64,000 bases of DNA from a bacterium (lineage in GTDB: Bacteria > AUK180). Of this stretch, positions 18,106-26,890 are shown piece by piece (positions within the stretch are counted from its first letter, which is position 1; each line of letters begins with the position of its first letter). Both the position numbers and the translations under genes were made by a program. The notes under the pieces were generated by a model. It worked only from the letters and a program-made list of their open reading frames with translations. It was not told the origin of the DNA and searched no databases. The stretch spans positions 23,813-87,812 of the forward strand of contig JAGLGN010000030.1 of assembly GCA_023144005.1 (NCBI GenBank). Reading direction: 5' to 3'.

Positions 18106-18887
18106 TCCTTCACTGCGGTTCTATTCTCTGGGGCGCAATAATCGGTTTTGCTTTGACCGGAGGTAATATTATCGGCGGTATTGTGGGAGGCATCATCGGC
18201 GGGAGTCTTGACGGATATGCGAGCCGCCGAAAACAAAGTAATTACTCCGGTTCATCTTTTGATTCGGGGAAGAGAATAATCGCGATAAATTCGCTGACGG
18301 ACCTGATGATGATAATTGCCGGTGCAGACAATGTGTATCATGAAGCCGAAATGGCCTCATTTATCTCATTTATGGTAAATTCCGGATTTACTCCGCAGGA
18401 AATGGTGATGATACGGCAGCGGATAGAGGAATTCAAGAGATTTCCAAAGGAGATCGACCAGGTATGCCGTTTAGTTAATTCTACCTTCAATTACACAATG
18501 CGCCTGGTAATCCTGGAGATGCTGTTCGGTGTTGCTCTTGCTGACGGAAGTATTTCTGATGTAGAATTGAAAAAGATACGGCAGGCAGCGAGCCTCATGG
18601 GCATCAGGCGGGATGATTACTTCAGGGCGAAGGGACAATTCATCCGCGGTTCGTATCAGGGCGGCTCACAGAGCACTTATAAGAAGCGAACCGATTTCGA
18701 CCCATATGCGGAATTCGGCCTTGCTCCCGGTGCTTCAATAGCAGAGATCAAATCAACTTACAGGAAACTGGTGAAAAAGTACCATCCTGATAAGGTCTCT
18801 CATCTTGGGGAAGAATTCCGAAAAAGGGCCGAGGAAAGGATGAAAAGAATAAATCAGGCATATATCCTTCTCGGGGGCCGCAATTGA
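18102..18887 (+). CDS. DjlA-like membrane protein: TerB plus J domain
   Basis: The 261-residue protein has an N-terminal glycine-rich membrane segment (WGAIIGFALTGGNIIGGIVGGIIGG), a TerB-like helical domain (about 65-180, LEMLFGVALADGSISDVELKKI) and a C-terminal J domain with the HPD motif in KKYHPDKV. This is the architecture of DjlA, a DnaK co-chaperone at the inner membrane. The last 78 bases belong to a 105-bp-period duplication that extends into the next gene. Confidence 0.85.
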   Translation: MILHCGSILWGAIIGFALTGGNIIGGIVGGIIGGSLDGYASRRKQSNYSGSSFDSGKRIIAINSLTDLMMIIAGADNVYHEAEMASFISFMVNSGFTPQEMVMIRQRIEEFKRFPKEIDQVCRLVNSTFNYTMRLVILEMLFGVALADGSISDVELKKIRQAASLMGIRRDDYFRAKGQFIRGSYQGGSQSTYKKRTDFDPYAEFGLAPGASIAEIKSTYRKLVKKYHPDKVSHLGEEFRKRAEERMKRINQAYILLGGRN

Positions 18888-19025
18888 TCAAAGGCAATCA
18901 AAAGGCCTATATTTTGAGTGTTCAGCTCCATAAATCCGATGATAATGGAAAGAATAAATAAGGCCGATATACTTCTCGGAGGTCACAATTGATCAAAGGC
19001 AATCAAAAGGCCTATGTTCTGGCGT
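18841..19025 (+). repeat. Direct duplication of the djlA-eamA junction, period 105 bp
   Basis: 18841-18919 and 18946-19024 align almost base for base, sharing CAATTGATCAAAGGCAATCA. Each copy carries the end of a J-domain tail (ILLGGRN or ILLGGHN, then stop) and a TTG start for MIKGNQKAY. The second copy supplies the start of the DMT gene. The first leaves a 24-codon remnant (MIKGNQKAYILSV..., stop after NGKNK). Confidence 0.9.
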
Positions 19026-19861
19026 TTATTGCTGTAATATTCTGGTCAACCGCAGCCACGGCATTCAAATTGACCTTGATCCACATGACACCCGAAGGAA
19101 TCCTTTTTATCGCATCCTCGGCATCTGCGCTCGTCATGTTCATCATCGTGCTGCTCAAGGGGCATTTCCTCAGTTTATTCGACAGGAAATACCTGATGAG
19201 GTCACTTCTGGCGGGAGCCATAAACCCCTTTTTTTACTATTTGATCCTTTTTAAGGCCTATGACATGCTTCCTGCTCAGACCGCATTGGTGTTGAACTAT
19301 ACCTGGCCGATGGTCATAGCTCTGCTTTCCATACCTTTTCTGAAACAGAAATTACCCTTCAGGACCCTGATCGCGCTGACGGCTGGACTGATCGGAGTGG
19401 GTACGGTAGTAGGAGGTATCTCATTTACCGGCGGTTTCAAACCGGTCCTTCTTCTGCCGATATTATCAAGCGTATTCTGGGGAGTGTATTGGATGTTGAA
19501 CATCCGCGATAAAAGGCCCGATTCAGTGAAATTGTTCATGGGATTTTTCATGGGAAGCATTCTTTCCCTCTTGTATCTTCTTTTTTCAGGCGGAATGAAA
19601 GGGTTTACATTGCCAGGTATATTGGGAAGTTGTTATATAGGCATCTTCGAAATGGGATTGGCTTTTTTTATATGGCTGAAGGCCTTGAAAACAGCGGACC
19701 GCACTTCCAGGGTGTCTTCGGTCGTTTACCTGGCGCCATTGATATCTCTGCTGATCATTAATACGGTGTTGGGCGAAAGGATAAAAAGTTACACATTGAT
19801 AGGATTATTGCTTATTGTCGGTGGAATTTTATTGGATAGCAAGGTGTGTTCTGATTCATAA
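18989..19861 (+). CDS. EamA/DMT-superfamily transporter
   Basis: The 290-residue protein starts at TTG behind GGAGGTCACAA. It has about ten hydrophobic helices in two EamA repeats (AVIFWSTAATAFKLTL..., LPILSSVFWGVYWMLN...). The second half closes with APLISLLIINTVLGE. DMT proteins export or import small metabolites such as amino acids; the substrate is unknown. The start lies inside the junction duplication. Confidence 0.85.
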   Translation: MIKGNQKAYVLAFIAVIFWSTAATAFKLTLIHMTPEGILFIASSASALVMFIIVLLKGHFLSLFDRKYLMRSLLAGAINPFFYYLILFKAYDMLPAQTALVLNYTWPMVIALLSIPFLKQKLPFRTLIALTAGLIGVGTVVGGISFTGGFKPVLLLPILSSVFWGVYWMLNIRDKRPDSVKLFMGFFMGSILSLLYLLFSGGMKGFTLPGILGSCYIGIFEMGLAFFIWLKALKTADRTSRVSSVVYLAPLISLLIINTVLGERIKSYTLIGLLLIVGGILLDSKVCSDS

Positions 19862-19879
19862 ACACGATAGGAGGACGGA

Positions 19880-20260
19880 ATGAAGATGTTAATGCTGAGA
19901 TTTGAGAAGTACGCATATTGGAAGGATGCTGATGACGGCCGTTTCGAAAAGGGGATAATAATATTTACTCATGCCGAGGAAAAGGATGAGGAAAATCTCG
20001 CTAAGGCCGTAACGAAGTATGTGAAGAATGTAAAATGGTTCGCCAGGAAATGGGAGAGCAATAGCGTCATCCTTCATTCTTTCTCACATCTATCATCCTC
20101 GAAAGCGAGCTTTGAAACAGCCTGTGAGATAATCGACAAGGGAGCTCAGCGTTTGTCCGATGTCGGTATGGAAGTTATGAAAACACCGTATGGAAAAGTA
20201 CTTAATTTCCAGATCGAATTGGATGATACGCCAATGGCTAGGGTTTTCAAGGAGTTCTGA
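19880..20260 (+). CDS. Free-standing archaeal-type threonyl-tRNA synthetase editing domain
   Basis: The 126-residue protein resembles the archaeal ThrRS N-terminal editing domain (DTD-like fold), which removes Ser from Ser-tRNA(Thr). Supporting patterns are MKMLMLRFEKYAYW at the start, VILHSFSHLSSSKASFETACEII in the middle and GMEVMKTPYGKVLNFQIE near the end. In archaea the domain is fused to ThrRS; here it stands alone. It has a Shine-Dalgarno (GGAGGACGG). It could be a trans-editing factor, or it may have acquired another role. Confidence 0.7.
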   Translation: MKMLMLRFEKYAYWKDADDGRFEKGIIIFTHAEEKDEENLAKAVTKYVKNVKWFARKWESNSVILHSFSHLSSSKASFETACEIIDKGAQRLSDVGMEVMKTPYGKVLNFQIELDDTPMARVFKEF

Positions 20261-20275
20261 AAATAAAGAAAATAG

Positions 20276-20304
20276 TTGAAAAAACCAGCGATATTTGTTA
20301 TAAA
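20276..20304 (+). promoter_or_regulatory. Promoter placing the start at or near the 20310 ATG
   Basis: TTGAAA at 20276-20281, a 17-nt spacer and TATAAA at 20299-20304 would start transcription near 20311. The ATG is at 20310 and has no upstream Shine-Dalgarno. A leaderless transcript is therefore plausible. Confidence 0.5.
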
Positions 20305-20309
20305 AGTAT

Positions 20310-20672
20310 ATGAGTTACAATACTACCGAAAACAATAAGAAAATTAGCGAGCTCGACCATCGTATCGAGAATATTGAAAAGACCGTGGATAAGATCTATG
20401 GCCTCTTGAAAGGCGCTGATATAAATAAATTGAACAAGCTGATCTCTATGGTGCTTTATGACTATGAACAGAAAATGCGTTCGGAGGAGAAGGCCGACCG
20501 TATTATTAAATCATTCTTTAAGGGGCGTTTTCAAACCTGTCAGATATGCGGCAAATTCAAGTTTATCGAGGAATTAACCGATGGGCACGCAGTTTGCGAG
20601 GCCTGTCATCATAAATATCTGGATAAGGATATTCCACTGGAAAAAGCGAAGCAATTAGAAAAAAATAAATAA
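20310..20672 (+). CDS. Coiled-coil zinc-ribbon hypothetical protein
   Basis: The 120-residue protein begins with a helix-rich coiled coil (KISELDHRIENIEKTVDKIYGLL). It ends with a zinc-ribbon-like CQICGKFKF...CEACHHKY (two CxxC pairs, about residues 75-105). I do not recognise the family. It may bind nucleic acid or a protein partner. No Shine-Dalgarno is visible, and the promoter -10 lies only 5 nt upstream. It is followed by an aminotransferase 18 bp downstream. Confidence 0.6.
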   Translation: MSYNTTENNKKISELDHRIENIEKTVDKIYGLLKGADINKLNKLISMVLYDYEQKMRSEEKADRIIKSFFKGRFQTCQICGKFKFIEELTDGHAVCEACHHKYLDKDIPLEKAKQLEKNK

Positions 20673-20690
20673 TTACTTTAAGGAGGTCTT

Positions 20691-21914
20691 ATGATCGACT
20701 GGGTGAAAAACTATTCAATAAATGCGAGACGGCTGAAAAAATCCGCTATCAGAGAGATCTTGAAGCTTACCAACCGGCCTGAGATAATCTCATTTGCCGG
20801 CGGGCTTCCTGCTCCTGAAACCTTTCCGATCGATGAGGTGATCGATATTGTAGATACCGTTATGAAGAGAGAAGGGCACAAAGCCCTTCAATACGGCCCT
20901 ACAGATGGATACCCCGCCTTCGTTGATCAATTGCTCAAATGGGAAAAGAGGATGAACGGCCTTGATCTCACAGCTGCCAACATTCTTCCTACCACTTCAT
21001 CACAACAGGCCCTGGATCTTATAGGTAAGATCCTTATCGACCCCTCTGACCCCGTTCTTGTGGAGCGACCCACCTATCTGGGAGGACTTTCCGCTTTCAA
21101 TCAATACGGCGCTCGTTTTGTCGGTGTACCGATGGATGAGGACGGCACCGGGCTGAATGTTTCAGATCTGGAAGGGAAGCTTCAGGAACTCAGAGAGGAC
21201 GGCGAGCATTATAAATTTGTGTATGTGGTGCCAGATTTCCAGAATCCTTCGGGTATCACCATTTCTCAGGAAAAGAGAAAACGCATATTAGAACTTTCCG
21301 ATGAATATTCATTCATTCTTCTTGAGGACTCTCCATACAGAGAACTGAGATTTGAAGGTACCGCTCCCGATATGATGTATAAAATGGACACTTCTGGCAA
21401 TGTCGTAACATTGCATACGATGAGTAAGACCTTTGCTCCGGGATTCCGCATCGGATGGGTCGTCGGGCCGGAAGAGTTCATTGATAAATTGAATACCGCC
21501 AAGCAGGCTTCAGACCTGTGTACTCCGTCATTTACGCAATCGATCATGGCTGAATTCATGGCAAGGGGACTTCTTGAGAAGAATATTGAAAGAGCGAAGG
21601 TATTATATAAAAAGAAAAAGCATTTGATGATAGATGCCCTGGAACAATTTATGCCTCAACATGAGCATATCAATTGGACAAATCCTGAAGGCGGACTCTT
21701 CCTCTGGATAACCCTGCCTGAGTATTTCGATACCGACAAGATGTTCTTTGAAGCGATAGATAAAAAAGTTGCGTATATCAAAGGCAGCGCGTTCGACTGT
21801 TATCATAAGATGAAGAACACGATCCGCATGAATTTCTCATATCCTTCAGAGGGACAGATAGAAGATGGCATAAAGAGGCTTGCTGCTTTAATTAAGTCAA
21901 AGCTCAAGGACTGA
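20691..21914 (+). CDS. PLP-dependent aminotransferase, class I/II (2-aminoadipate type)
   Basis: The 407-residue enzyme has the features of the LysN/MocR-type class I aminotransferases: SFAGGLPAPETFP near the start, VVPDFQNPSGITIS, and the PLP lysine in TMSKTFAPGFRIGW (about residue 245). The Arg in the C-terminal MNFSYPSEGQIEDGI region is typical. Candidate substrates are 2-aminoadipate, aromatic or branched-chain amino acids; sequence alone does not decide. It has a good Shine-Dalgarno (AAGGAGG). Confidence 0.88.
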   Translation: MIDWVKNYSINARRLKKSAIREILKLTNRPEIISFAGGLPAPETFPIDEVIDIVDTVMKREGHKALQYGPTDGYPAFVDQLLKWEKRMNGLDLTAANILPTTSSQQALDLIGKILIDPSDPVLVERPTYLGGLSAFNQYGARFVGVPMDEDGTGLNVSDLEGKLQELREDGEHYKFVYVVPDFQNPSGITISQEKRKRILELSDEYSFILLEDSPYRELRFEGTAPDMMYKMDTSGNVVTLHTMSKTFAPGFRIGWVVGPEEFIDKLNTAKQASDLCTPSFTQSIMAEFMARGLLEKNIERAKVLYKKKKHLMIDALEQFMPQHEHINWTNPEGGLFLWITLPEYFDTDKMFFEAIDKKVAYIKGSAFDCYHKMKNTIRMNFSYPSEGQIEDGIKRLAALIKSKLKD

Positions 21915-21916
21915 TC

Positions 21917-23362
21917 ATGAAGGATCTGGCCCGTTTCGCTCTTGATGAAATCGAGGTTGGAGGCGCATCTTACGGAGATATCCGTATCGTGCAGAGGACG
22001 GATCAGAACATGAGCGCGAAGAATGGGATCCTTGAATCGAATTCCTATTCTGAGAGTCTCGGTTTTGGTGTCCGTGTAATAGTCGATGGCGCCTGGGGTT
22101 TCGCCTCTTCTGGAGAACTCAACAAGGAAAAGATATCACAATTGGTAAAGAAGGCGGTCGGCATTGCCAGAGACAGCGCTCGATACAACTCTGAGAAGAT
22201 CAAATTATCTGCTGTCGAGAAGGTAGAAAGTGAGTATATCTCCCCATATTTGATAGACCCTTTCGAGATATCAGAAGAGGAGAAGATAGAAAAACTGCTA
22301 TCCTACTCAAAATTGCAGATGACGGACAAGCGGATCATCATAGCCAACTCATCCTTTTCCTTCAGAAGAGAGATCAAGACCTTTGCTTCAACGGAAGGAA
22401 GCATGATAAAGCAGACATTCATACAAACCGGAGGCGCTATCGGCTGCTTTGCCTTTGAGAACGGTGAATTAGCCGCACGGTCTTATCCCGCTTCCTTTGG
22501 CGGCGACTTTAGAAATGCCGGTTGGGAATTCATTCAGGAAATGGATTTTGAGAAGCATGCGCCTCGGATCTCGGAAGAAGCGGTCCTATTGCTGTCGGCT
22601 CCCCAACTTCCTCACGGAAGGAAAACCTTGATAATAGGTGAATCACAGCTTGCCCTGCAGATACATGAATCCGTGGGCCATCCTACCGAGCTGGACAGGG
22701 TACTTGGGTATGAACGCTCCCTTGCCGGCGCAAGTTTTGTTACTTTGGATAAATTGTATCACTTAAAATACGGCTCTCCTATTGTAAATCTCACAGCGGA
22801 CGCTACGGTGCATTCTGCCTTGGGGGGATTTCAATATGATGATGAAGGCGTACCCGCCCAATCCTCTTATTTGGTGAAAGACGGCCTTTTCGTGGGTTAT
22901 CAGACCTCTCGTGAAACAGCTCCTGTCATAGGGCAGGTATCTAATGGCTGTATGAGGGCGGACGGATTTTCAAATATACCGCTCGTGAGAATGACCAGTA
23001 TTAATTTATTACCGGGGACGCATTCACTGGATCAGATGATCTCCGAGGTCGATGACGGCTACCTTTTTGATGTTAACCGCTCCTGGTCTATCGATGATAA
23101 GCGTTTGAACTTCCAATTCGGATGTGAACTGGCAAGGGAAATAAAGAACGGTAAACTCGGAAAGATATTCAGAAATCCCACCTATACGGGGATCTCACCG
23201 AAATTCTGGGGCAGTTGCGATGCCATTGCCTCTAAAGAGCATTACAGGTTCTGGGGGATACCGAATTGCGGTAAAGGCGAGCCCGTTCAGACAGCCCGTG
23301 TATCTCACGGAGCATCCTTTGCCAGATTCCGCGATGTGGAAGTAGGAGTCGGGAAATGGTAA
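21917..23362 (+). CDS. tldD: TldD-type metalloprotease subunit
   Basis: TldD and TldE (PmbA) form a heterodimeric metalloprotease that degrades unfolded peptides and matures some modified peptides such as microcins. The 481-residue protein carries HESVGHPTELDR near residue 250, the HExxxH zinc motif that marks the catalytic TldD partner. It is 2 bp after the aminotransferase and overlaps the tldE gene by 7 bp. No obvious precursor-peptide gene lies nearby. Confidence 0.9.
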   Translation: MKDLARFALDEIEVGGASYGDIRIVQRTDQNMSAKNGILESNSYSESLGFGVRVIVDGAWGFASSGELNKEKISQLVKKAVGIARDSARYNSEKIKLSAVEKVESEYISPYLIDPFEISEEEKIEKLLSYSKLQMTDKRIIIANSSFSFRREIKTFASTEGSMIKQTFIQTGGAIGCFAFENGELAARSYPASFGGDFRNAGWEFIQEMDFEKHAPRISEEAVLLLSAPQLPHGRKTLIIGESQLALQIHESVGHPTELDRVLGYERSLAGASFVTLDKLYHLKYGSPIVNLTADATVHSALGGFQYDDEGVPAQSSYLVKDGLFVGYQTSRETAPVIGQVSNGCMRADGFSNIPLVRMTSINLLPGTHSLDQMISEVDDGYLFDVNRSWSIDDKRLNFQFGCELAREIKNGKLGKIFRNPTYTGISPKFWGSCDAIASKEHYRFWGIPNCGKGEPVQTARVSHGASFARFRDVEVGVGKW

Positions 23363-24687
23363 GGGACAGATTAGAACACTTTGCAGACCTACTCATCGGA
23401 TATTCCGACGCCGATTATTGCCGTGTAAATGTGAGCATAAGCGAGAACAGCCTTACGAGGTTCGCCAATTCGCAAATACATCAGAATCTGGAGCAGGAAC
23501 AATTCGGTATTGTTCTGGAACTTGTGTACGGCAAAAAGCATGGTATCTCATCAATGAATATTTCAGATGAAGAGGCCTTGAAAAGGATGCATGACAGATT
23601 GAAGACATTTGTCCTTTCCTATCCGGACGATGATACATTCGTACACTATCCCGAAGGTGGAAATTTTTCAAATTCAAGTAAATGGGATGATGCGACAGGG
23701 GAGTCCGGTTCAAGTGAAAGAGCGGCCCTCGTGGGTACGGCTATCAATGAGGCAAAAAAGATAGATGCGCTTGTTTTCGGCTCATTAAATGTTAAAAAGT
23801 CATTTAATATTGTGGCGAATAAATATGGTAATAAAGGGTATAATCAGAACACATATGTAGACCTTCAAGTGATTCCGGCGCATGGGGATAATACCACTTA
23901 TCTGCATCAATTCTCCCATGAATTGGGAGGTATTAATATCCTGGATTCCCTTGCTGAACCCTTAAGCAGATTGTCCCTTTACAAGGATCATGGTGAATTT
24001 CCATCCGGCGAGCAGACCGTTATTCTGGAGCCCAATGCCGCAGGTGACATGATGAGATTTCTCAATTATATGGTCTTCTCGGGAAAGGCATATAATGAGA
24101 AGCAGAGTTATATCTCGGATAAATTGGGAACTCAGGTCACGGGAAGCAATATCTTTTTCTACGATGATCACGCGCACCCTCTCACGATGGGTGCCCCTTT
24201 TGACCCTGAATTGACGGAAAGGAAAAAGCTGTCGCTTCTGGAAGGAGGGAAGGCGATTGAAGTGGCTCATGACACGAAAAGTGCCTCTATAGCGGGCACG
24301 GCCTCTACAGGACACGCATTATTCGGGCATTCAATGCCCATTTGTCTGAACCCGGTGCTTCAGGGCGGTGATGTTTCAAGGGATGAGATGATCAAAGGCA
24401 CGGAGAACGGCCTCTTGATAACACGGTTCAATTATACGAATATCGTTAACAGGAAGAAGACGATGTTCACAGGTATGACAAGGAACGGCGTGTATAGGGT
24501 CAAGGACGGGAAGATCGTGGGGACCGCTAATAATATGAGGTTTACCGTTAATATTATGGAGACATTGAAAAAGGTCGCTGCACTTGAGAATAAGCAGCAT
24601 TTCATCGGCGGCGGCTGGTTCGGAGGAATAGTGGTTCCGAGCATGAAGATCGAGGGCTTCAATTTCACGGGGACTACGGCTTTTTGA
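23356..24687 (+). CDS. tldE: TldE/PmbA-type partner subunit
   Basis: The 443-residue protein is homologous to the modulator-of-gyrase/PmbA family. It has no HExxxH motif, as expected for the non-catalytic TldE partner. The N-terminal SLTRFANSQIHQNLEQEQFGIVLEL and the C-terminal GLLITRFNYTNIVNRKKTMFTGMTRNGVY are typical. Overlap with tldD argues for a stoichiometric complex. Confidence 0.85.
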   Translation: MVRDRLEHFADLLIGYSDADYCRVNVSISENSLTRFANSQIHQNLEQEQFGIVLELVYGKKHGISSMNISDEEALKRMHDRLKTFVLSYPDDDTFVHYPEGGNFSNSSKWDDATGESGSSERAALVGTAINEAKKIDALVFGSLNVKKSFNIVANKYGNKGYNQNTYVDLQVIPAHGDNTTYLHQFSHELGGINILDSLAEPLSRLSLYKDHGEFPSGEQTVILEPNAAGDMMRFLNYMVFSGKAYNEKQSYISDKLGTQVTGSNIFFYDDHAHPLTMGAPFDPELTERKKLSLLEGGKAIEVAHDTKSASIAGTASTGHALFGHSMPICLNPVLQGGDVSRDEMIKGTENGLLITRFNYTNIVNRKKTMFTGMTRNGVYRVKDGKIVGTANNMRFTVNIMETLKKVAALENKQHFIGGGWFGGIVVPSMKIEGFNFTGTTAF

Positions 24688-25580
24688 TGATGGAACTGTT
24701 TTATCCCGAATCCATTAATGAACTGCTGACGAATGCTGTTTTCTTCAAGATAATCCAATCCCTGCTCGTCCTTATTGTCCTATGGTTTCTCTCAAAGATC
24801 GTCAATAGTATGATCAATAGGAGCGTTAAGCAGAAAAGAAAGAGCTATACGATGAAAAAGCTCAATGCCTATATCACAACTACTGTCACGATCATACTTA
24901 TACTTATGATATGGTTTTCGATGGTGAAATCCCTTGCGATCATGATCTCTATCATTTCTGCGGGAATCGCGCTTGCGTTGCAGGAAGTGATACTCGCGAT
25001 CGCGGGGTGGTTCTTTATAATATTTAAAAAACCCTATGAGGTCGGAGACCGTATAGAGATCAACGGGAACAAGGGTGACATCATCGATATAGATGTGTAC
25101 AATACCACTATTTTGGAGATAGAGAACTGGGTGAAATCCGATCAGGCGACCGGCCGTATCGCGAAGATACCAAACTCGGAAGTCTTCAGATACCCCATAT
25201 TCAATTACAATAAAGGTTGGAAATTCATCTGGGATGAGGTTTCCGTAAACATAACCTTTGAAAGCGATTATAAAGCTGCTGAAAAGATCCTTTTGTCCAT
25301 CATTGAGGAATACTCCGCGTCCATACAGGATGATGTGGAGAAATCCGTCCGAAAATTGAATAGAAAATACCTTGTTCACTTCTCGATATTCACGCCAAAG
25401 GTCTATGTTACGATTCAGGATTCAGGTATTGAATTGACCTTGAGATTTCTTGTCGTTGTTAAGGCTCGAAGGGATCTGGAGGAGATGGTGTTCAGGCAAT
25501 TCCTCGATAAGATAAAGGGTAAAAAGAATGTGACCCTGGCTTACAATACCTTCCGAGTAACTGGAGAGAGAGATCACTAA
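24687..25580 (+). CDS. MscS-family mechanosensitive channel-like protein
   Basis: The chosen ATG (24687) overlaps the tldE stop codon. The protein of about 297 residues has three N-terminal hydrophobic helices (about 10-30, 52-75, 80-115). MscS TM3-like glycine/alanine spacing is visible in ISAGIALALQEVILAIAGW. The beta-domain segment PYEVGDRIEINGNKGDIIDIDVYNT follows, with IPNSEVFRYPIFNY. It probably gates ions under membrane tension or anchors to a ligand; specificity is unknown. Confidence 0.85.
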   Translation: MMELFYPESINELLTNAVFFKIIQSLLVLIVLWFLSKIVNSMINRSVKQKRKSYTMKKLNAYITTTVTIILILMIWFSMVKSLAIMISIISAGIALALQEVILAIAGWFFIIFKKPYEVGDRIEINGNKGDIIDIDVYNTTILEIENWVKSDQATGRIAKIPNSEVFRYPIFNYNKGWKFIWDEVSVNITFESDYKAAEKILLSIIEEYSASIQDDVEKSVRKLNRKYLVHFSIFTPKVYVTIQDSGIELTLRFLVVVKARRDLEEMVFRQFLDKIKGKKNVTLAYNTFRVTGERDH

Positions 25581-25629
25581 TGTTTTCGTTTCTCCGGTCT
25601 CATCTGACCTGAGAAACAAATTCAAGCGT

Positions 25630-26790
25630 TTGCTCCTGACTCAGGCCTTTCTGGAAGGTTTCATACACGGCATATTCTTTTTAAAAGAGACGATAGCTAA
25701 AAAGAGCTTCGGTGCAGGCGCGGGCTATATTACTGCCATCGCTATCCTGGTTCACGCCGTCATGGTTTTTTCCATATTCTTCGGATACAAGACGCGCGGC
25801 AGATCAAAAGCCGGCTACTATTTCGTGGCAATGCTGCTTGGACGGGCAGTACTCTTCACCTCCTTCCTTATTACGGACATTCGCATCTTCATTGTTTATA
25901 TTTTCCTTTTTTTCAGCTTCAACTCCATTGTATCTCCCGGTGTCAACGCGATCATGCAATCCTTATTCGATGATTCTAATAGGGGAAAGTTCTTCTCAAA
26001 AATGAGAATGGCAGCTTCATTTACTGCTATGCTTGTGTCGTATGGTACGGGAAGGCTGCTTGATATTTCACATTCCTGGTTCCTTCCGCTTTTCATTGCC
26101 GCCGGACTTCTGGGCAGTATTTCCTTCGGGATATTGATCTACATAGATAAAAAGATAAAATACCGCCCCTTCAAGGTGAAGGAACGAAAATTCGGGCTTG
26201 TGGTGAGTATTTTCAAGAAGAATCGCGAATTTCTGAAATTCGAGTCCTTATTCATGGTATATGGATTCGGCTTCATGGCAATGCTTCCCCTGGTGCCGGA
26301 ATATCTTATCGGGGTTATGGGCTTTTCCTACTCTCAGATGGGTTTTGTGAAAGGCCCCTTGACGCAGATATTTATCGTCCTCTTCATCCCATTGGCTGGT
26401 GCGATCTACGATAGGACAGACCCTTGGTATATCTTCCGCTACTCGCTGATATTCCTGCTCTTTTATCCGCTTTCATTTCTTTTGGTCGATCTGGGCATTG
26501 GCGGGGAAATGTTGATATATGCGGGTTTTCTGTCACTTTCTCTCGGCCTTGCGGGGATAACTCTGGTCTGGAGTCTGGGATCGATATTCTTTGCCAAGGA
26601 TGAGGATTCAACGATGTATCAATCAATTCATGTAGCGTTAACAGGGATCAGGGGGCTTTTCGGGCCGATCCTTTCCTTTCTGCTGCTGAGACTTTTCGGT
26701 TTCCGCGTCGCCTTCGGTTTCTCCTTTCTCATGTTCCTGCTCGCCTTCATCGGAGCAAGCGTGCACCACAAGCTTCGCAGTGCACAGTGA
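25630..26790 (+). CDS. Major facilitator superfamily transporter
   Basis: The 386-residue ORF encodes about twelve hydrophobic helices in MFS order, with a loop similar to GxxxDxxxRR/K (YDRTDPWYIFRYS). The listed start is TTG without a Shine-Dalgarno, but the same frame is open back to about 25576 and encodes plausible sequence. The nearest ATG (25580) is out of frame. The true start, or a frameshift, is uncertain. The last seven codons (HKLRSAQ) come from the 19-bp repeat also found at 2321. The substrate is unknown. Confidence 0.7.
   Translation: MLLTQAFLEGFIHGIFFLKETIAKKSFGAGAGYITAIAILVHAVMVFSIFFGYKTRGRSKAGYYFVAMLLGRAVLFTSFLITDIRIFIVYIFLFFSFNSIVSPGVNAIMQSLFDDSNRGKFFSKMRMAASFTAMLVSYGTGRLLDISHSWFLPLFIAAGLLGSISFGILIYIDKKIKYRPFKVKERKFGLVVSIFKKNREFLKFESLFMVYGFGFMAMLPLVPEYLIGVMGFSYSQMGFVKGPLTQIFIVLFIPLAGAIYDRTDPWYIFRYSLIFLLFYPLSFLLVDLGIGGEMLIYAGFLSLSLGLAGITLVWSLGSIFFAKDEDSTMYQSIHVALTGIRGLFGPILSFLLLRLFGFRVAFGFSFLMFLLAFIGASVHHKLRSAQ
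26768..26786. repeat. Second copy of the 19-bp repeat, inside the MFS 3' end
   Basis: ACAAGCTTCGCAGTGCACA is identical to 2321-2339. Here it encodes the C-terminal residues and runs into the stop codon, so the repeat has redefined the end of the protein. Confidence 0.8.
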
Positions 26791-26793
26791 CCC

Positions 26794-26820
26794 AGGGACA
26801 AGTGGAACAGGGGACAAGTG
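26794..26820. repeat. 8-mer tandem repeat (cluster e)
   Basis: GGGACAAG, TGGAACAG and GGGACAAG follow each other directly after the MFS stop codon. It belongs to the same intergenic repeat family, but with an 8-nt period. Confidence 0.6.
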
Positions 26821-26890
26821 AATAAATACAATGAACAATTACAAGATAGAATACAGAAAAATCATATCTCATACGATTTATCTCCACCTA

